From Parabacteroides sp. (GTDB lineage: Bacteria; Bacteroidota; Bacteroidia; Bacteroidales; Tannerellaceae), in contig JAHHQS010000010.1 in the NCBI GenBank assembly GCA_020026285.1, forward strand, positions 1 to 43,786: a stretch of 43,786 bases of DNA, given 5' to 3'. The translations under genes were made by a program, and so were the position numbers. Positions within the stretch are counted from its first letter, which is position 1; each line of letters starts with the position of its first letter. Positions 7,701 through 16,200 of the stretch are shown piece by piece. The notes below the pieces were generated by a model. That model made no database searches, was not told the origin of the DNA, and worked only from the letters and a program-made list of their open reading frames with translations.

Positions 7701-9970
7701 TGAACGACCTTACTAAGCAGCCATTTGAAGCGGAATTGCCTGTAATTGAACTCTTGGATAATCTCGGTAGTGATATTCTGGACGTTACGAACAGCATTGT
7801 GATGGAGGCAGACAAACTACATGCTGGTGATACCTTTGTTGCTGACCACGGACAATTCTCTATTGAAAGCGTAGATACAGATAATCATGTAGTAACGCTG
7901 AACAATGGTAGTCAAACTGTAGAAGTTCCATACCTGCAGTTCATCAATGCTTTGAAGATGGGAGAATTTAAGAAGTCTGATTTGAAGGAACAGGTAAAGA
8001 ATGTTATCGACTCATACAGAAGTGACAAGGATTATGATAAGGCTCATGCCGAACTTAAAGCACTCGCTCCTAAGATGGCATATCAGGACCTTGTAGACCT
8101 TTATAACTACGGTAAGACTCATCAAGGTAGAAGTAACGTGGAAAAACGTAATATGGCTACTTTGCTCCAAGTCCTTTCAGATGAGAAACTGGAGAGAGAC
8201 AGAAAGAACAATCCAAACGAAGAAGAGGACTCATACAAGAAATCAATGCAGCTATACGCATCTAGTGACATGTCGAATTATGATTTTGAAGACAGCATTG
8301 CAAATCATGAAAAACAGTTGAAAGAGGCAGAAAAGGCTGGTCGTGAAGGTGAGGCTAAAGCACAGAGAGGTGTTATTCGTGCTCTTCAGGCAACTTGGAA
8401 GAAGGTGCAGGAGAAAGGGAATGAACCATACGAGTCAGAAGACTTCAAATTGGTTAAAGATTCATTCGGTAAAGACTTCAATTCTTCTGGTCGCATTCTT
8501 CGTGTTGTTGAACTTGATCCAGTGAACAATAAGGCAACATTAATGGTGGACGATGAAAAATATACAGGTCCTATTGATATTATTGCTAAAATGCTTCGTA
8601 GTGCTAAACCTGTTGAAAAGGCTGCTGAAAATACAGAAACGGAAGCTACTACCACTGTTCCACAGTATCACGATGAAATAGAAAATGACTCTTATGAATC
8701 ATTCTTAACTGAATTGAGGGAAAGTGTTAAGGCAGGTGGCATACCTAACCTGAATACTATTACTGGCAGACTCGGTATGCTAACCAAACGTATCAACAAT
8801 CTTGATAAAGGTGTGGCAACTGAAAGCAACCCGGTAAATGTACAGAAAGCATTTGACGCTGTAGCCAAACTGAAAGGTGAAAGAAGAGCTTTGCAGAAAT
8901 TCCGTGATGAGGTAAAAGCTAAAATGAAAGAAGCAGAGAAGCAACAGCCGAAGCAGGAAAAGCCTCAGCAAGAGCTTGACTTTATGTATGAGTTGTCTGT
9001 ACACGATGATGGTACTACTGTTGTTACTCGTAGCGCAGTTATGCCTAATGGTGTTCCTATCGGTGACGGACATTGGAAAATCAGAGCCAACAATCCTGCT
9101 GAAATGAAAACTATACTCATCAGCAATGGAATGAATGAAATTCTGGATAAGCTGCCTAGACTTGACTATGAGGTGGATAAATGGAAAGAGAAAACTACTA
9201 TTCCAGATGATGCAATCATCATAGATAAGCCTGAAACTTGGGTTGGACGTACCTTCTTTACTAATGGAATGCGCCTAAAGTGTACAGAAGTAGATAAAGG
9301 ATATGCGACCTTTGACAATCTTGATACCATGATGGGTATGGGATATGAGGTTAAGCAGGTACAGAAGTATTTGCGTAACGGAGAATGGGCAGGTCTTAAA
9401 GACAATGCAAAGGTGCTTCCTAAGCCAAATCGCCTTGTAACCGATGAGCGTTATGAAGAGCTGAGAAGAAAAATGCTTAATAAGCTCAAAGGACAGATGA
9501 ATATTGGTATTGACCCGGAAATCCTTAGTATCGGTACAGAAATGGCAATTTACCATATCGAGAAGGGTGCAAGAAAGTTTGATGCGTATGCTAGAGCTAT
9601 GATTGCAGACCTTGGTGATGTTATCCGTCCTTACTTAAAGTCATTCTATAATGCTGTAAGAGACTATCCTAATATCGGTGATTTGCCAGAACAAATGACT
9701 CCTTATGAAGAGGTGAGTGCATTTGACGTGGCTAACTTCGACAAACCTCATACAGACGTCTTTGAAACGGCAGCTACAATTGCACGTGAAGAAGAAGTTA
9801 AGAAAGAAGTGAAAAAGGGAAAAGAAGAAATTGCCAAGCATAAGTCACTGTCAGACTTTGAAGTCGTAAGCAAAATGATGCCAGAAGACCAGCAGAAGGT
9901 TGTACAGTTGTCTATGATTGAACACGAACCGGTAATGGAAAGAACTTTCTTCTATCCCCGGTTATCGTGA
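1541..9970 (+). CDS. Giant polyvalent protein, N-terminal part (about 2,809 aa)
   Basis: ATG at 1541 is preferred over ATG at 1535 because it overlaps the upstream TAA by one base. In order the protein shows: an N-terminal domain common in large Bacteroidales phage proteins (about 1-65); hydrophobic segments (about 317-367 and 504-522); a charged coiled coil (about 1037-1128); a DdrB/ParB-like domain (about 1134-1530); a zincin with HEIFH at 1713-1717; a pyrophosphatase-like domain (about 1868-2010); small beta-rich repeats; and a conserved helical block (about 2645-2712). Such polyvalent proteins are known from phages and conjugative elements and are proposed to enter the recipient with the DNA. 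The frame closes at a TGA inside a DUF2958-like domain that resumes in the +1 frame, so this is probably the front half of one protein of about 6,049 residues. Confidence 0.85.
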   Translation: MEDNVTKLYNALRKKNYTDEELGGSEKDFREGMKDPQMRKSFYDWVSNRGDFQIGDFDSYEERISSDYPTKEQLLKKADSMLAQNQQQVEDFNQRIDNIQEYGFGLGGNTKKGQKQYNSLTGKFEDTYLTPAGNRYTSKFDADNESLQYRQIMGDAERQKNEQGYVEGFIPGIKQGWNSLVEGAKYLAGETANVFTGSSLDDAQALDEISRMEKEGLDLNEGVKPLDEIEKRYYELLNDDVNAGNKDVSDEQRFNSQEAIRRDNIHSYIRDVLEESGGDWDKAKQLLTERAADKSWGDKVMQNASAEMNKVKPTKGFGAWVGNLVPQMVPSASAIALSFLTKNPKYAKMVGGLGMGGMTAATAGQSMKEARDAGATNGQTWAVGIADGVIEYATEMIPFDRYTSRLFNGTKKKVAKEMAEAVTDASSPAKNELETLLHKANDKLGGKLFSKENAKKYLTDIAAEGASEFAAEALQTITSMIYQTPEEYPTITEILQNGWEGAKGGLFMGAVLGGASKSAEYYQNRQRRKEQGFVDVAEVQFSDKDTDIAEILGKDVNGNFYAMRNGKVETVTLDQVVQAHHYTFDEFENGRIEIEADEAWDEGYNVSNAPDMQDVKNTYESKKAELAELMGVEAESLDDEIGDPLSFIQEQRKLGKSVDELQPIIDYTNAKYTYDGMQQKASDDVESQVTASNSDIDSRTSKTDGMVHPAVMKSDDREVFIVDGHINMTDDGTMVDVHSSDETILVKDKNTGEVKFASPNDVLNVSQPIDASLQKITEEQRIRNEYQQKFDDDVNGRITQFNAGDPYTLTDNDGNQTVVTLTPDENGFVENPDGTVNIVREGGKDLEQMSKDELQQMFDNTNKKRAAEQENERKKKAQNVSGDKSEQNYKSDDEFVFLDDDKNEKKATIKGRKKYDPKNGLVPDDNGNIVEYSVDGEDDVRHSYIDELNGKVVSYSPVAPVASLTVERTKETPSASTNVVENNAAVDNNSALQRVPKDEKGNPVYEETDNETAWDAILEQTNNNEAIATTVAQSMLADKEAELNKLEKVKSKGGTTIAEKIASEQERVSAIEQARKTVEAWKKIAETGKQRRKAKEAERQKALHEEAVKQVEAEREARKVAEAERAAVGNENPMPAISEKWNKANKLDGTHDEIVLPNGERIKGHYVLHEAGASSPSHQSGNGFQKTEGFPLDEAGNTVNDRDYEGDTEAQRVTRDIAGNYDQRALQTPIVVSKDGVVLSGNGRTMAGEIAAQSGTDTAYNDYLKQFAAKYGFTPEQVGQMQHPRVAFVPDEAMPYTAETFAKFNQQEMKSQNKTEHAVKLGKTVPDDTFGRILKRINHFETLGDFYNDTVAGTSAVKELVSAGVIPQAQLAEMTDGDKLSAVGRETLENVLIGKSFEGAPNAVRMLSEVPSMRQSVIFALSENSNNLSLGDNFTLKNELTEAIKLCYDARVQGKIPFGDAVSAFARQGNLFASPDEAQTVADYQNAVVMMLADVLNDKRVSQLKKVIATYNKMATDSANGQLDIFSGKLKGKRDIINEVLELLNYGTKEQTTEPQQAEVEHPEEEAFATEQPADETGNAGTSSEAEQVISTKNESETTKQTGTVDFDGHRFANQEELDSYKLHKRNGTRLEDKVQKTLGGIKHPNIFVVRSVKDLEMLKDFGVSDEIFNSLKRNFEDENTCAEYNLLTKEIYLFSTNEELRQGVGLKGTLIHEIFHWYVNRGDITQEDVHTMYEEVKSDMAPAFLEDLKQDVSSQEEFEEEVVAHFITHYIEHNERDFLDNKCEFNSANDAFEKFIDLINNQYGKEEKRTNSDDSRGNQVSQKQAQSGNGTSQNLETGSSEQSEQQRVEAAESEVNTNPTEPQKAAGNYKMGHVKIDGYDITIENPKGSVRSKKDANGNVEWSVTMNNTYGYIRGTEGVDGDHIDVFLSDHPEEGDVYIVDQLKEDGTFDEHKVMYGFKSHLAAKRAYLANYSPGWKGLGTVTRVSKEDFKKWINSSHRKTKPFAEYNIAKKESNKQEHNIVKGNYYYAEGNDTVFKVVGVNGDMVEGLVFDMNDLTKQPFEAELPVIELLDNLGSDILDVTNSIVMEADKLHAGDTFVADHGQFSIESVDTDNHVVTLNNGSQTVEVPYLQFINALKMGEFKKSDLKEQVKNVIDSYRSDKDYDKAHAELKALAPKMAYQDLVDLYNYGKTHQGRSNVEKRNMATLLQVLSDEKLERDRKNNPNEEEDSYKKSMQLYASSDMSNYDFEDSIANHEKQLKEAEKAGREGEAKAQRGVIRALQATWKKVQEKGNEPYESEDFKLVKDSFGKDFNSSGRILRVVELDPVNNKATLMVDDEKYTGPIDIIAKMLRSAKPVEKAAENTETEATTTVPQYHDEIENDSYESFLTELRESVKAGGIPNLNTITGRLGMLTKRINNLDKGVATESNPVNVQKAFDAVAKLKGERRALQKFRDEVKAKMKEAEKQQPKQEKPQQELDFMYELSVHDDGTTVVTRSAVMPNGVPIGDGHWKIRANNPAEMKTILISNGMNEILDKLPRLDYEVDKWKEKTTIPDDAIIIDKPETWVGRTFFTNGMRLKCTEVDKGYATFDNLDTMMGMGYEVKQVQKYLRNGEWAGLKDNAKVLPKPNRLVTDERYEELRRKMLNKLKGQMNIGIDPEILSIGTEMAIYHIEKGARKFDAYARAMIADLGDVIRPYLKSFYNAVRDYPNIGDLPEQMTPYEEVSAFDVANFDKPHTDVFETAATIAREEEVKKEVKKGKEEIAKHKSLSDFEVVSKMMPEDQQKVVQLSMIEHEPVMERTFFYPRLS
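2491..3105 (+). other. Hydrophobic segments of the giant protein
   Basis: Two hydrophobic, glycine/alanine-rich stretches occur: one with VGNLVPQMVPSASAIALSFL and GGLGMGGMTAATAG, and one with GGLFMGAVLGG. Between them lies a helix with AEGASEFAAEALQ. Similar stretches are seen in other phage polyvalent proteins and could help membrane passage or ejection. Whether they truly cross a membrane cannot be told from sequence alone. Confidence 0.5.
4940..6130 (+). other. DdrB/ParB-superfamily-like domain of the giant protein
   Basis: About residues 1134-1530 contain TPIVVSKDGVVLSGNGRTMA (near residue 1230-1247), the hallmark ParB-like nucleotide-binding loop of the DdrB-like ParB domain found in polyvalent proteins. 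A long helical region follows, with NHFETLGDFYND and QGNLFASPDEAQ. The family may bind or process DNA ends or nucleotides; its exact activity here is inferred. Confidence 0.75.
6340..6890 (+). other. Zincin metallopeptidase-like domain of the giant protein
   Basis: The motif TLIHEIFHWY gives a canonical HExxH (H1713, E1714, H1717). A downstream acidic stretch, EEEVVAHFITHY (about residue 1762-1773), could supply the third zinc ligand. Metallopeptidase domains are frequent in polyvalent proteins and may cut host defence proteins or the polyprotein itself. The substrate is unknown. Confidence 0.7.
7141..7570 (+). other. Inorganic-pyrophosphatase-like domain of the giant protein
   Basis: About residues 1868-2010 carry GYIRGTEGVDGDHIDVFL, which parallels the YGYIPxT...DGDPxDV active-site signature of soluble inorganic pyrophosphatases, with the D-G-D-x-x-D metal-binding acids kept. 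A KVMYGFKSHLAAKRAYLANY helix follows. This matches the InPase domain described in polyvalent proteins. Its role may be nucleotide or pyrophosphate hydrolysis, which is inference. Confidence 0.75.
9473..9673 (+). other. Conserved helical block near the end of the first reading frame
   Basis: Residues about 2645-2712 (LKGQMNIGIDPEILSIG, then AYHIEKGARKFDAYARAMI and RPYLKSFYNAVRDYP) form an amphipathic helical module. I recall it next to Strawberry-notch helicase regions in polyvalent proteins of phages and mobile elements. Its position before the methyltransferase and helicase across the frame break supports one continuous protein. Confidence 0.6.
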
Positions 9971-10200
9971 AAATGAGGACCACACTGTATATGCCCATTA
10001 CTTTGGTACTGCTAACACAGATGTTTTCGTGCTTGAATACGACCCTGAATATGATGAGTTCTACACCTATACTGTATTGAACGGAGACTCTGAAATGTCA
10101 GAATTTGGTACAATAGGACGTGAGCAGCTTACTGAAACACGTGGTATAGAACTTGACTTTTATTGGGATAAGCAGAAGCTCGGTGACGCTCTCAGAGGCA
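9905..10200 (+). other. DUF2958-like domain spanning the frame break
   Basis: Across the shift the text reads PGYRENEDHTVYAHYFG, then VFVLEYDPEYDEFYTY, LNGDSEMSEFGTIG and GIELDFYW. This order (YAHYF, EYDPE, ElG-like turn, final E-x-D-x-Y-W) is that of DUF2958. Part lies in each frame, so the domain is intact only in a fused product. This is the main evidence that the two long frames are one gene. Confidence 0.75.
9936..9970 (+). other. +1 frameshift site joining the two halves of the giant protein
   Basis: The first frame reads TTC TAT CCC CGG TTA TCG TGA. Skipping one C after CCC (9956-9958) gives TTC TAT CCC GGT TAT CGT GAA and continues into the downstream frame. The downstream frame is open only from 9936, after a TAA at 9933, so the shift must fall within this 35-base overlap. 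The joined protein text, FFYPGYREN...TVYAHYFG, is what a DUF2958-like domain looks like. CCC-C is a plausible +1 slippery codon, and CGG is an uncommon next codon. A real one-base insertion or a homopolymer sequencing error is an equally possible cause. Confidence 0.75.
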
Positions 10201-13200
10201 TTGATGCAGAGTTCTTTGATGATTTCGACAGAGAAGGAACAAAAGCGGATAAAACTTTGGAAACCACCGACAAAAAAGATAACTTTGTTAAGACCGTTAA
10301 AGAAGCAATTAGCCGAAGCGAGGATAAGATAGGCATTGTAAGACTACGTTCTATGGCTTCTGATATGGGATTAGACCTTAATGATATTCAAATTCAGGAA
10401 CTGACAGAACTTGCCATTGTTGATATGGCACGAGAAGAAGTACAGAAACTCCGTGAAAAGAATACTCCTGAAGCTGAAATATTCGAGTCTGTAGTAGATA
10501 TTTACAATGCTCAGCCTACAATCAGTATGAGAAGCAGTGGCAGAGTGGAGAAACAACAATATTCTACACCTATTCCTTTAGCGTATGCCGCAGATATGTT
10601 TGTGAATGCTGGTAAGCCTAAGTCGGTTCTCGAACCTTCTGCAGGTAACGGAATGATGGTATTTGGTCTTAATTCAGCCATTGTGACTGCAAACGAAATC
10701 GACAACGACAGATTAGCTAATCTTCGCAAACAAGGTTTCGCCAACGTAACTAATCAGGACGCAACTCTTAAGTTCGATAAGAAATACGATGGTATTGTAA
10801 CTAATCCGCCATTTGGGTCTAAACCTGCAATTAGTGTGGACGGTTACAGAATCAGCGGACTTGATGAACAGATGGTTGTCAATGCTCTGGATTCAATGAA
10901 TGATAACGGTAGAGCATCTATCATTATTGGTGGCCATACAAAATACAGCAAATATGGTGCCGCAGAAGGTAGCGAACGTCCGTTCTTGAATTACTTGTAC
11001 AGTCACTTCAATGTGGTTGATATTATCAATGTAAACGGAGACCTGTATAGTAAGCAAGGAACTAAATTCCCTGTACGACTGATTCTTATTGATGGTAAGA
11101 AGGCAGCCGATGAAACTCTAGCACCTGTACAGAGCAAAGCACGTGCAGAGGTTATTAACACATTCGATGAACTTTTTAATAGAGTAAACAATGAAGTATT
11201 ACCACATTCAGGAATATCCACTCCTAACAATGACAACGGAGGAAAATCCAACGATGCAGAATTGGATAATGGAGGAAATACTGCTTCAAGCAGCGAGAAC
11301 AAGCCTAGCAATGGGGGAAAACCCTTATCTGGACGCTCTGGACAAACTGTCGGAAGCAAACCAGCACATCAGCCCGGAAAGGGACAAGGAGGAAATGAAC
11401 AAGGAGCGAAACCTGCATCTCCTAGTCCACGGAATAATGGAAACGTACGAACTTCAAATGCTGATGGAACAGGTGAGAAACCAGCCAATGAAGGAAATGG
11501 AACAGCAGGAACTGCAGCAGATACTGGACGACGAGGAAATAACGATGGACGTGTATCTGAACAACCTTCTAAGCTGGATAGAGAGCCGTTAAAGGTAGAC
11601 GTAACAAAGGAAAAGACTCCTTACCCTAAACGCAGTCAGTCTGGGGAAATTGGTTCGGTTGTTCCTACAAACACAGCCATAGCAATAGACGAAGTGTTAG
11701 ATCAGTTCGATGATATTGATGCTTATGTTATGGATAAACTAGGTTATGGAAGCAAGGACGAACTCTTTAAAGCTCTATCAGCAGAACAGATTGACTCAGT
11801 TGCTCTAGCGATTAAGCAGATGGAAGACGGTCATGGATTCATTATTGGTGACATGACTGGAGTAGGTAAAGGCCGACAGGCTGCTGCCCTTATTCGTTAT
11901 GCTATCAAGCAGGGCATGAAACCTGTATTCATGACTGAGAAGGCCAACTTGTTCAGTGATATTTACAGAGACCTTCGTGATATAGGTAGTCCGGAGTATA
12001 GACCGTTCATCTTTAATGATAAGAATGGTAATAATGACCCAACCATCACCGATGAAAAGGGTAATGTAGTCTACAAAGTTCAGTCTCCTGCCGAAAAGAA
12101 GAAAGTCTTTGAATCTGGTGTACTACCGGAAGATTGCGATTTTGCTGTGATAACTTATTCTCAGCTCAACACTAATGACCAAAAGAAGTTCAACCCAAAG
12201 AAGAAATTCTTCAAAGAACTTGTGGAAGGTAACATCCTTGTCATGGATGAAAGCCATAATGCAGGTGGAGAAGGAAATACTGGTAAGTTCCTACAAGATG
12301 TAGTACCTACAACCAAAGGCGTTACATTCCTCTCTGGTACTTTTGCGAAGCGTGCTGACAACATGCCTATTTACGCATTGAAGACCAACATGAGCGATGC
12401 TAACATGACTACTGATGAACTTATTGAGGCTATTCTTTCTGGTGGAGTTCCTTTACAGGAAATCATGTCACGTAATCTTGTGGAAAGCGGACAGATGATT
12501 AGACGTGAGCGAGATTACACTGGTGTAAACATCGACTGGCTTCCAATGGAAGGTGATGTAGAAAGACAGAAAACTGCATTCAATAATACTATTGAACTGT
12601 TCAATGACATTATTCATTTCCAGCGTAAGTACATTGATACCATCATTGACGAGAGAAATGAAGAGCTTGCTGAACTACAGCAGGAAATGGGTAAGAAGAA
12701 AGGAACAAAGGATTTAGGTATTAGCAATGTCCCATTTGCAAGCAAAACCTTTAACCTTGTTCGTCAGCTTCTATTCTCTCTGAAAGCCGAGTATGTAGCA
12801 GATAAAGCAATCGAAAGCATGAAGGAAGGATTGAAACCTCTTATTGCCGTGGCTAACACAATGGAAGGTTTCATGAATGAAGTCATGCCAGAGGGCACAG
12901 ACACAGAGGCTCCTGATTTCAGTATTGTGTTTGAGCAGGGTCTTGAAAGTGTTATGAAGATTACAACCAAGGACGCAAAGGGCAATGAGGAACATTCTTC
13001 TATTCCATTATCTGACCTCTCAGAGGAAGGACAGAAAGAGTATGCCAGACTGAAAGAAAAGATGAGAGCCGCAAGTGTCGGTTTGTCCGTCAGCCCTATT
13101 GATGTCATTAAGGACCGAATCAGAAGAGCTGGATACTCAGTAGGCGAACTTACAGGACGTACCTATGAGTTGCAGTACAATGATGATGGCACGGTAAGAA

Positions 13201-16200
13201 AGGTTAAGAGACAGGATACCGACAAGAAAAAGCAGATGCGCCAATTCAACAACGGTGAACTTGATATGCTTATCCTTAATCAAAGTGCATCAACAGGTAT
13301 TTCACTCCATGCCTCAACTCGTTTCAAAGACCAGCGTCAGCGTATTATGATATTCGCACAGAACCAGTTGGACGTTAATACTGAAATACAGATGCGAGGC
13401 CGAAGCGACAGAACAGGACAGGTACACCGCAGTAAGTACCTATATGTGGTTTCTCCTATCCCTGCCGAAGGCCGTTTGATGATGATGTTTAAGTCTAAAC
13501 TGAAATCTCTTGACGCTAACACTACATCTTCTCAGAAGTCGAAGGTAAACGAAATGGAAATCGTAGACTTCCTTAACAAGTATGGAGACCAAGTAGTTGT
13601 AGAATATCTGAAGGAAAACAGAGAACTTGCTGATAAACTTCTAGATCCTCTACACTTTGAAGGTTTGGAAGATGAGGAAATAGATAAGATTACAGCATCC
13701 GAAGGTGACGCATCAAAGGTTGCAGGCCGTGTAGCCCTCCTTAACGTAGAAGGTCAAGAGGCTTTCTATAAGGAAATTGCCGAACGATATAACACTCTTA
13801 TCAACTATCTTAATGAAACAGGTAGCAATGACTTGGAAATTACAACAATGCCATTACGTGCAGAAACCAAATCTAAGAGAGTGATTGTACCGGGTAAAGA
13901 CCCAGACAGCAGCAATTCATTTGCACAGGATTCATATCTTGAAGAAGTTGAGATAGATATTCTTAAGAAACCTATGAAGGCAGAAGAAGTTAGGAATACT
14001 ATTGAAGGCTTTACTAAAGGTAAGACACCTAAAGAGTATAGGGATGAATGTATCTCGAAGGTTGAAGATTACAAGGAAAGAGAAGAAGCTAAACTGCGTG
14101 ATAAGTTTAATCAGGAACTTCCTGAGAAAATGGAAAAAGCAAGAGAAACAGCTGCTAAAAAGGCTGCTAAGGCTACCAAATCAACCGAGGAAGAGAAAGC
14201 ACAGTTCATCGAAAAAGCTGTTGAAACTGCAAAGGAAAAAGCGCAGAGCGTTTATCTAAGCAAACGCAACCGCCTAGCTTATAAGACCAATCTGTTGAAA
14301 CAGGTGTTTGGCTCAGTACCAGTAGGACGTACTATCATGGTGCCAAGTCAAGGAAAAGATGGAAACATTTCCTTTGGTATTGGTGTGCTGCTTGGATTCA
14401 AGATTAACGACAAAATGACTCCTTCTACTACTACTGCTATCTATGCAACACTTGATGGCAGACGTAAGGTAGAGATTCCATTGAGTAAGAGTGAAATGCT
14501 CACAAGTATTGTAGCTCAGACACAAATGAATCTTGAAGAAGTAAATAAAGTGAATCTTGACAACTGGGATGAACAGATTCCAGATACCAAGAGAAAGAAA
14601 GCATATATCGTAACTGGTAATATCCTACAGGCTATGGCAACGGTAAGTGGACAGCTTGTTTCATATTCTACCATTGACGGAACAATGCAGCAGGGTATTT
14701 TGTTACCTGATTCATTTAAGCCGGGTGATGCAAAGAAACGTGTCCCAATTACAGAAGCACAGCAAGATATAGAAGATTGTGTGAAAGTATCTGACGCTAC
14801 AAACACCATAGAGCTGGAGCGTAAGAGCAGATGGGACGAGCATTTCTATTTACGTGTTCCTATGTCTAAGACAAAAGGTGGAAAGTTTTTCTTGGATAAG
14901 GAACTTCGTAGACTATCCTCAAATGGAGACTTCTTCCAAAAGGGTAACAAGATGGAAGCAGGTATTCCAATGAAGAGCTTGAAGAAAACATTAAAGCTGC
15001 TTTCTGATAAGTTTGGAATGAGTATTGAGGTAAAGGCACTTGAAGATAACAGTCAAGGTGTATTGTTCCGTGTAAGAGAAGAAGGTGCGATTACCGATGA
15101 ACAGGTTAAGGCTCTTAACCAAGCACACAACGGAGAAGCTGTTGTTAATGAGGTCAATCGTCTGTCTGAAATCCTTCATACTCCTATTCGTGTAGAATAT
15201 GACGAAAACAACATACCGGGTAACGATTCAATGAAGCGTAAAGCTAAGGGATGGTTCAATCCTAAGACTGGTGAGATTGTTGTTTTTGCTCCTAATGCTG
15301 AATCTGTGGACGATGCAGTACAGACCGTCCTACATGAGGCCGTAGCCCATAAGGGATTGCGTAAACTCTTCGGTGAGCACTTTAATACATTCTTGGAGAA
15401 TGTTTACAATAATGCTTCTAAGGGAGTACGCAGCCGCATCAATGCTCTAATGGCAAAGAACGGATGGAACATGTATCAGGCTACTGACGAATATCTTGCT
15501 TCACTGGCTGAACGAACCAACTTCGAGGAAGCCAAGAAGCAGGGATGGTGGAAGAAAGTAAAGGACTTCTTCATTGAAATGCTTGCCAAGGCTGGAGTTA
15601 AACTACCAACATTGACAGACAATGAATTGCGCTATATCCTTTGGAGAAGCTATGAAAACCTTAAGAATGGTCCAAAGGGCGGTCCTAAAGGTGGTATATT
15701 CACAATAGCAGAGGATATTGCTATGCAAAGCGAGTTGGAAGTGGGCAATTATGCCCCTTCTAACAGCTCTGCTGTTAATGAAACCAAGTCTATTGTTGAA
15801 GAGGCCAAGAAAAATGGTACTTACATGAAAGCCCCTAATGGTAAACCTTCGCATTTGAACGAACGTCAGTGGGCACAGGTACGTACTAAAGCGTTCAAAC
15901 AGTGGTTCGGAGATTGGGAAAATAATCCTAATGAGGCTTCAAAAGTGCTAGATGAGAATGGTGAGCCGAAGGTACTCTATCATGGTTCACCTGTTAATAT
16001 AGGCCAGTTCGACCTTTCCAAACTTGGTTACAATACAGGTGCGGACAGTGCGAAGGAAGGCTTCTTCTTTACCGACTTGAAGGAAATGGCAGGTGCGTAT
16101 GCTAGAGATTCATTTGTAAAAGAACTCAGAAACGGAAACATACTGCCTATGCTTAGTACTGTTTCTGATGAGCTGGTAGATAAGGTTGCTGATAAACACA

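Noticed and set aside
10029..10031. GTG as a true start for a separate second giant gene
   Set aside because: The DUF2958-like domain begins before it, and no ribosome site or promoter is seen; a fused product explains the region better.
11191..11592. A 133-codon rightward frame in the helicase-methylase linker
   Set aside because: It is an alternative frame of the low-complexity linker and has no domain or start signal.
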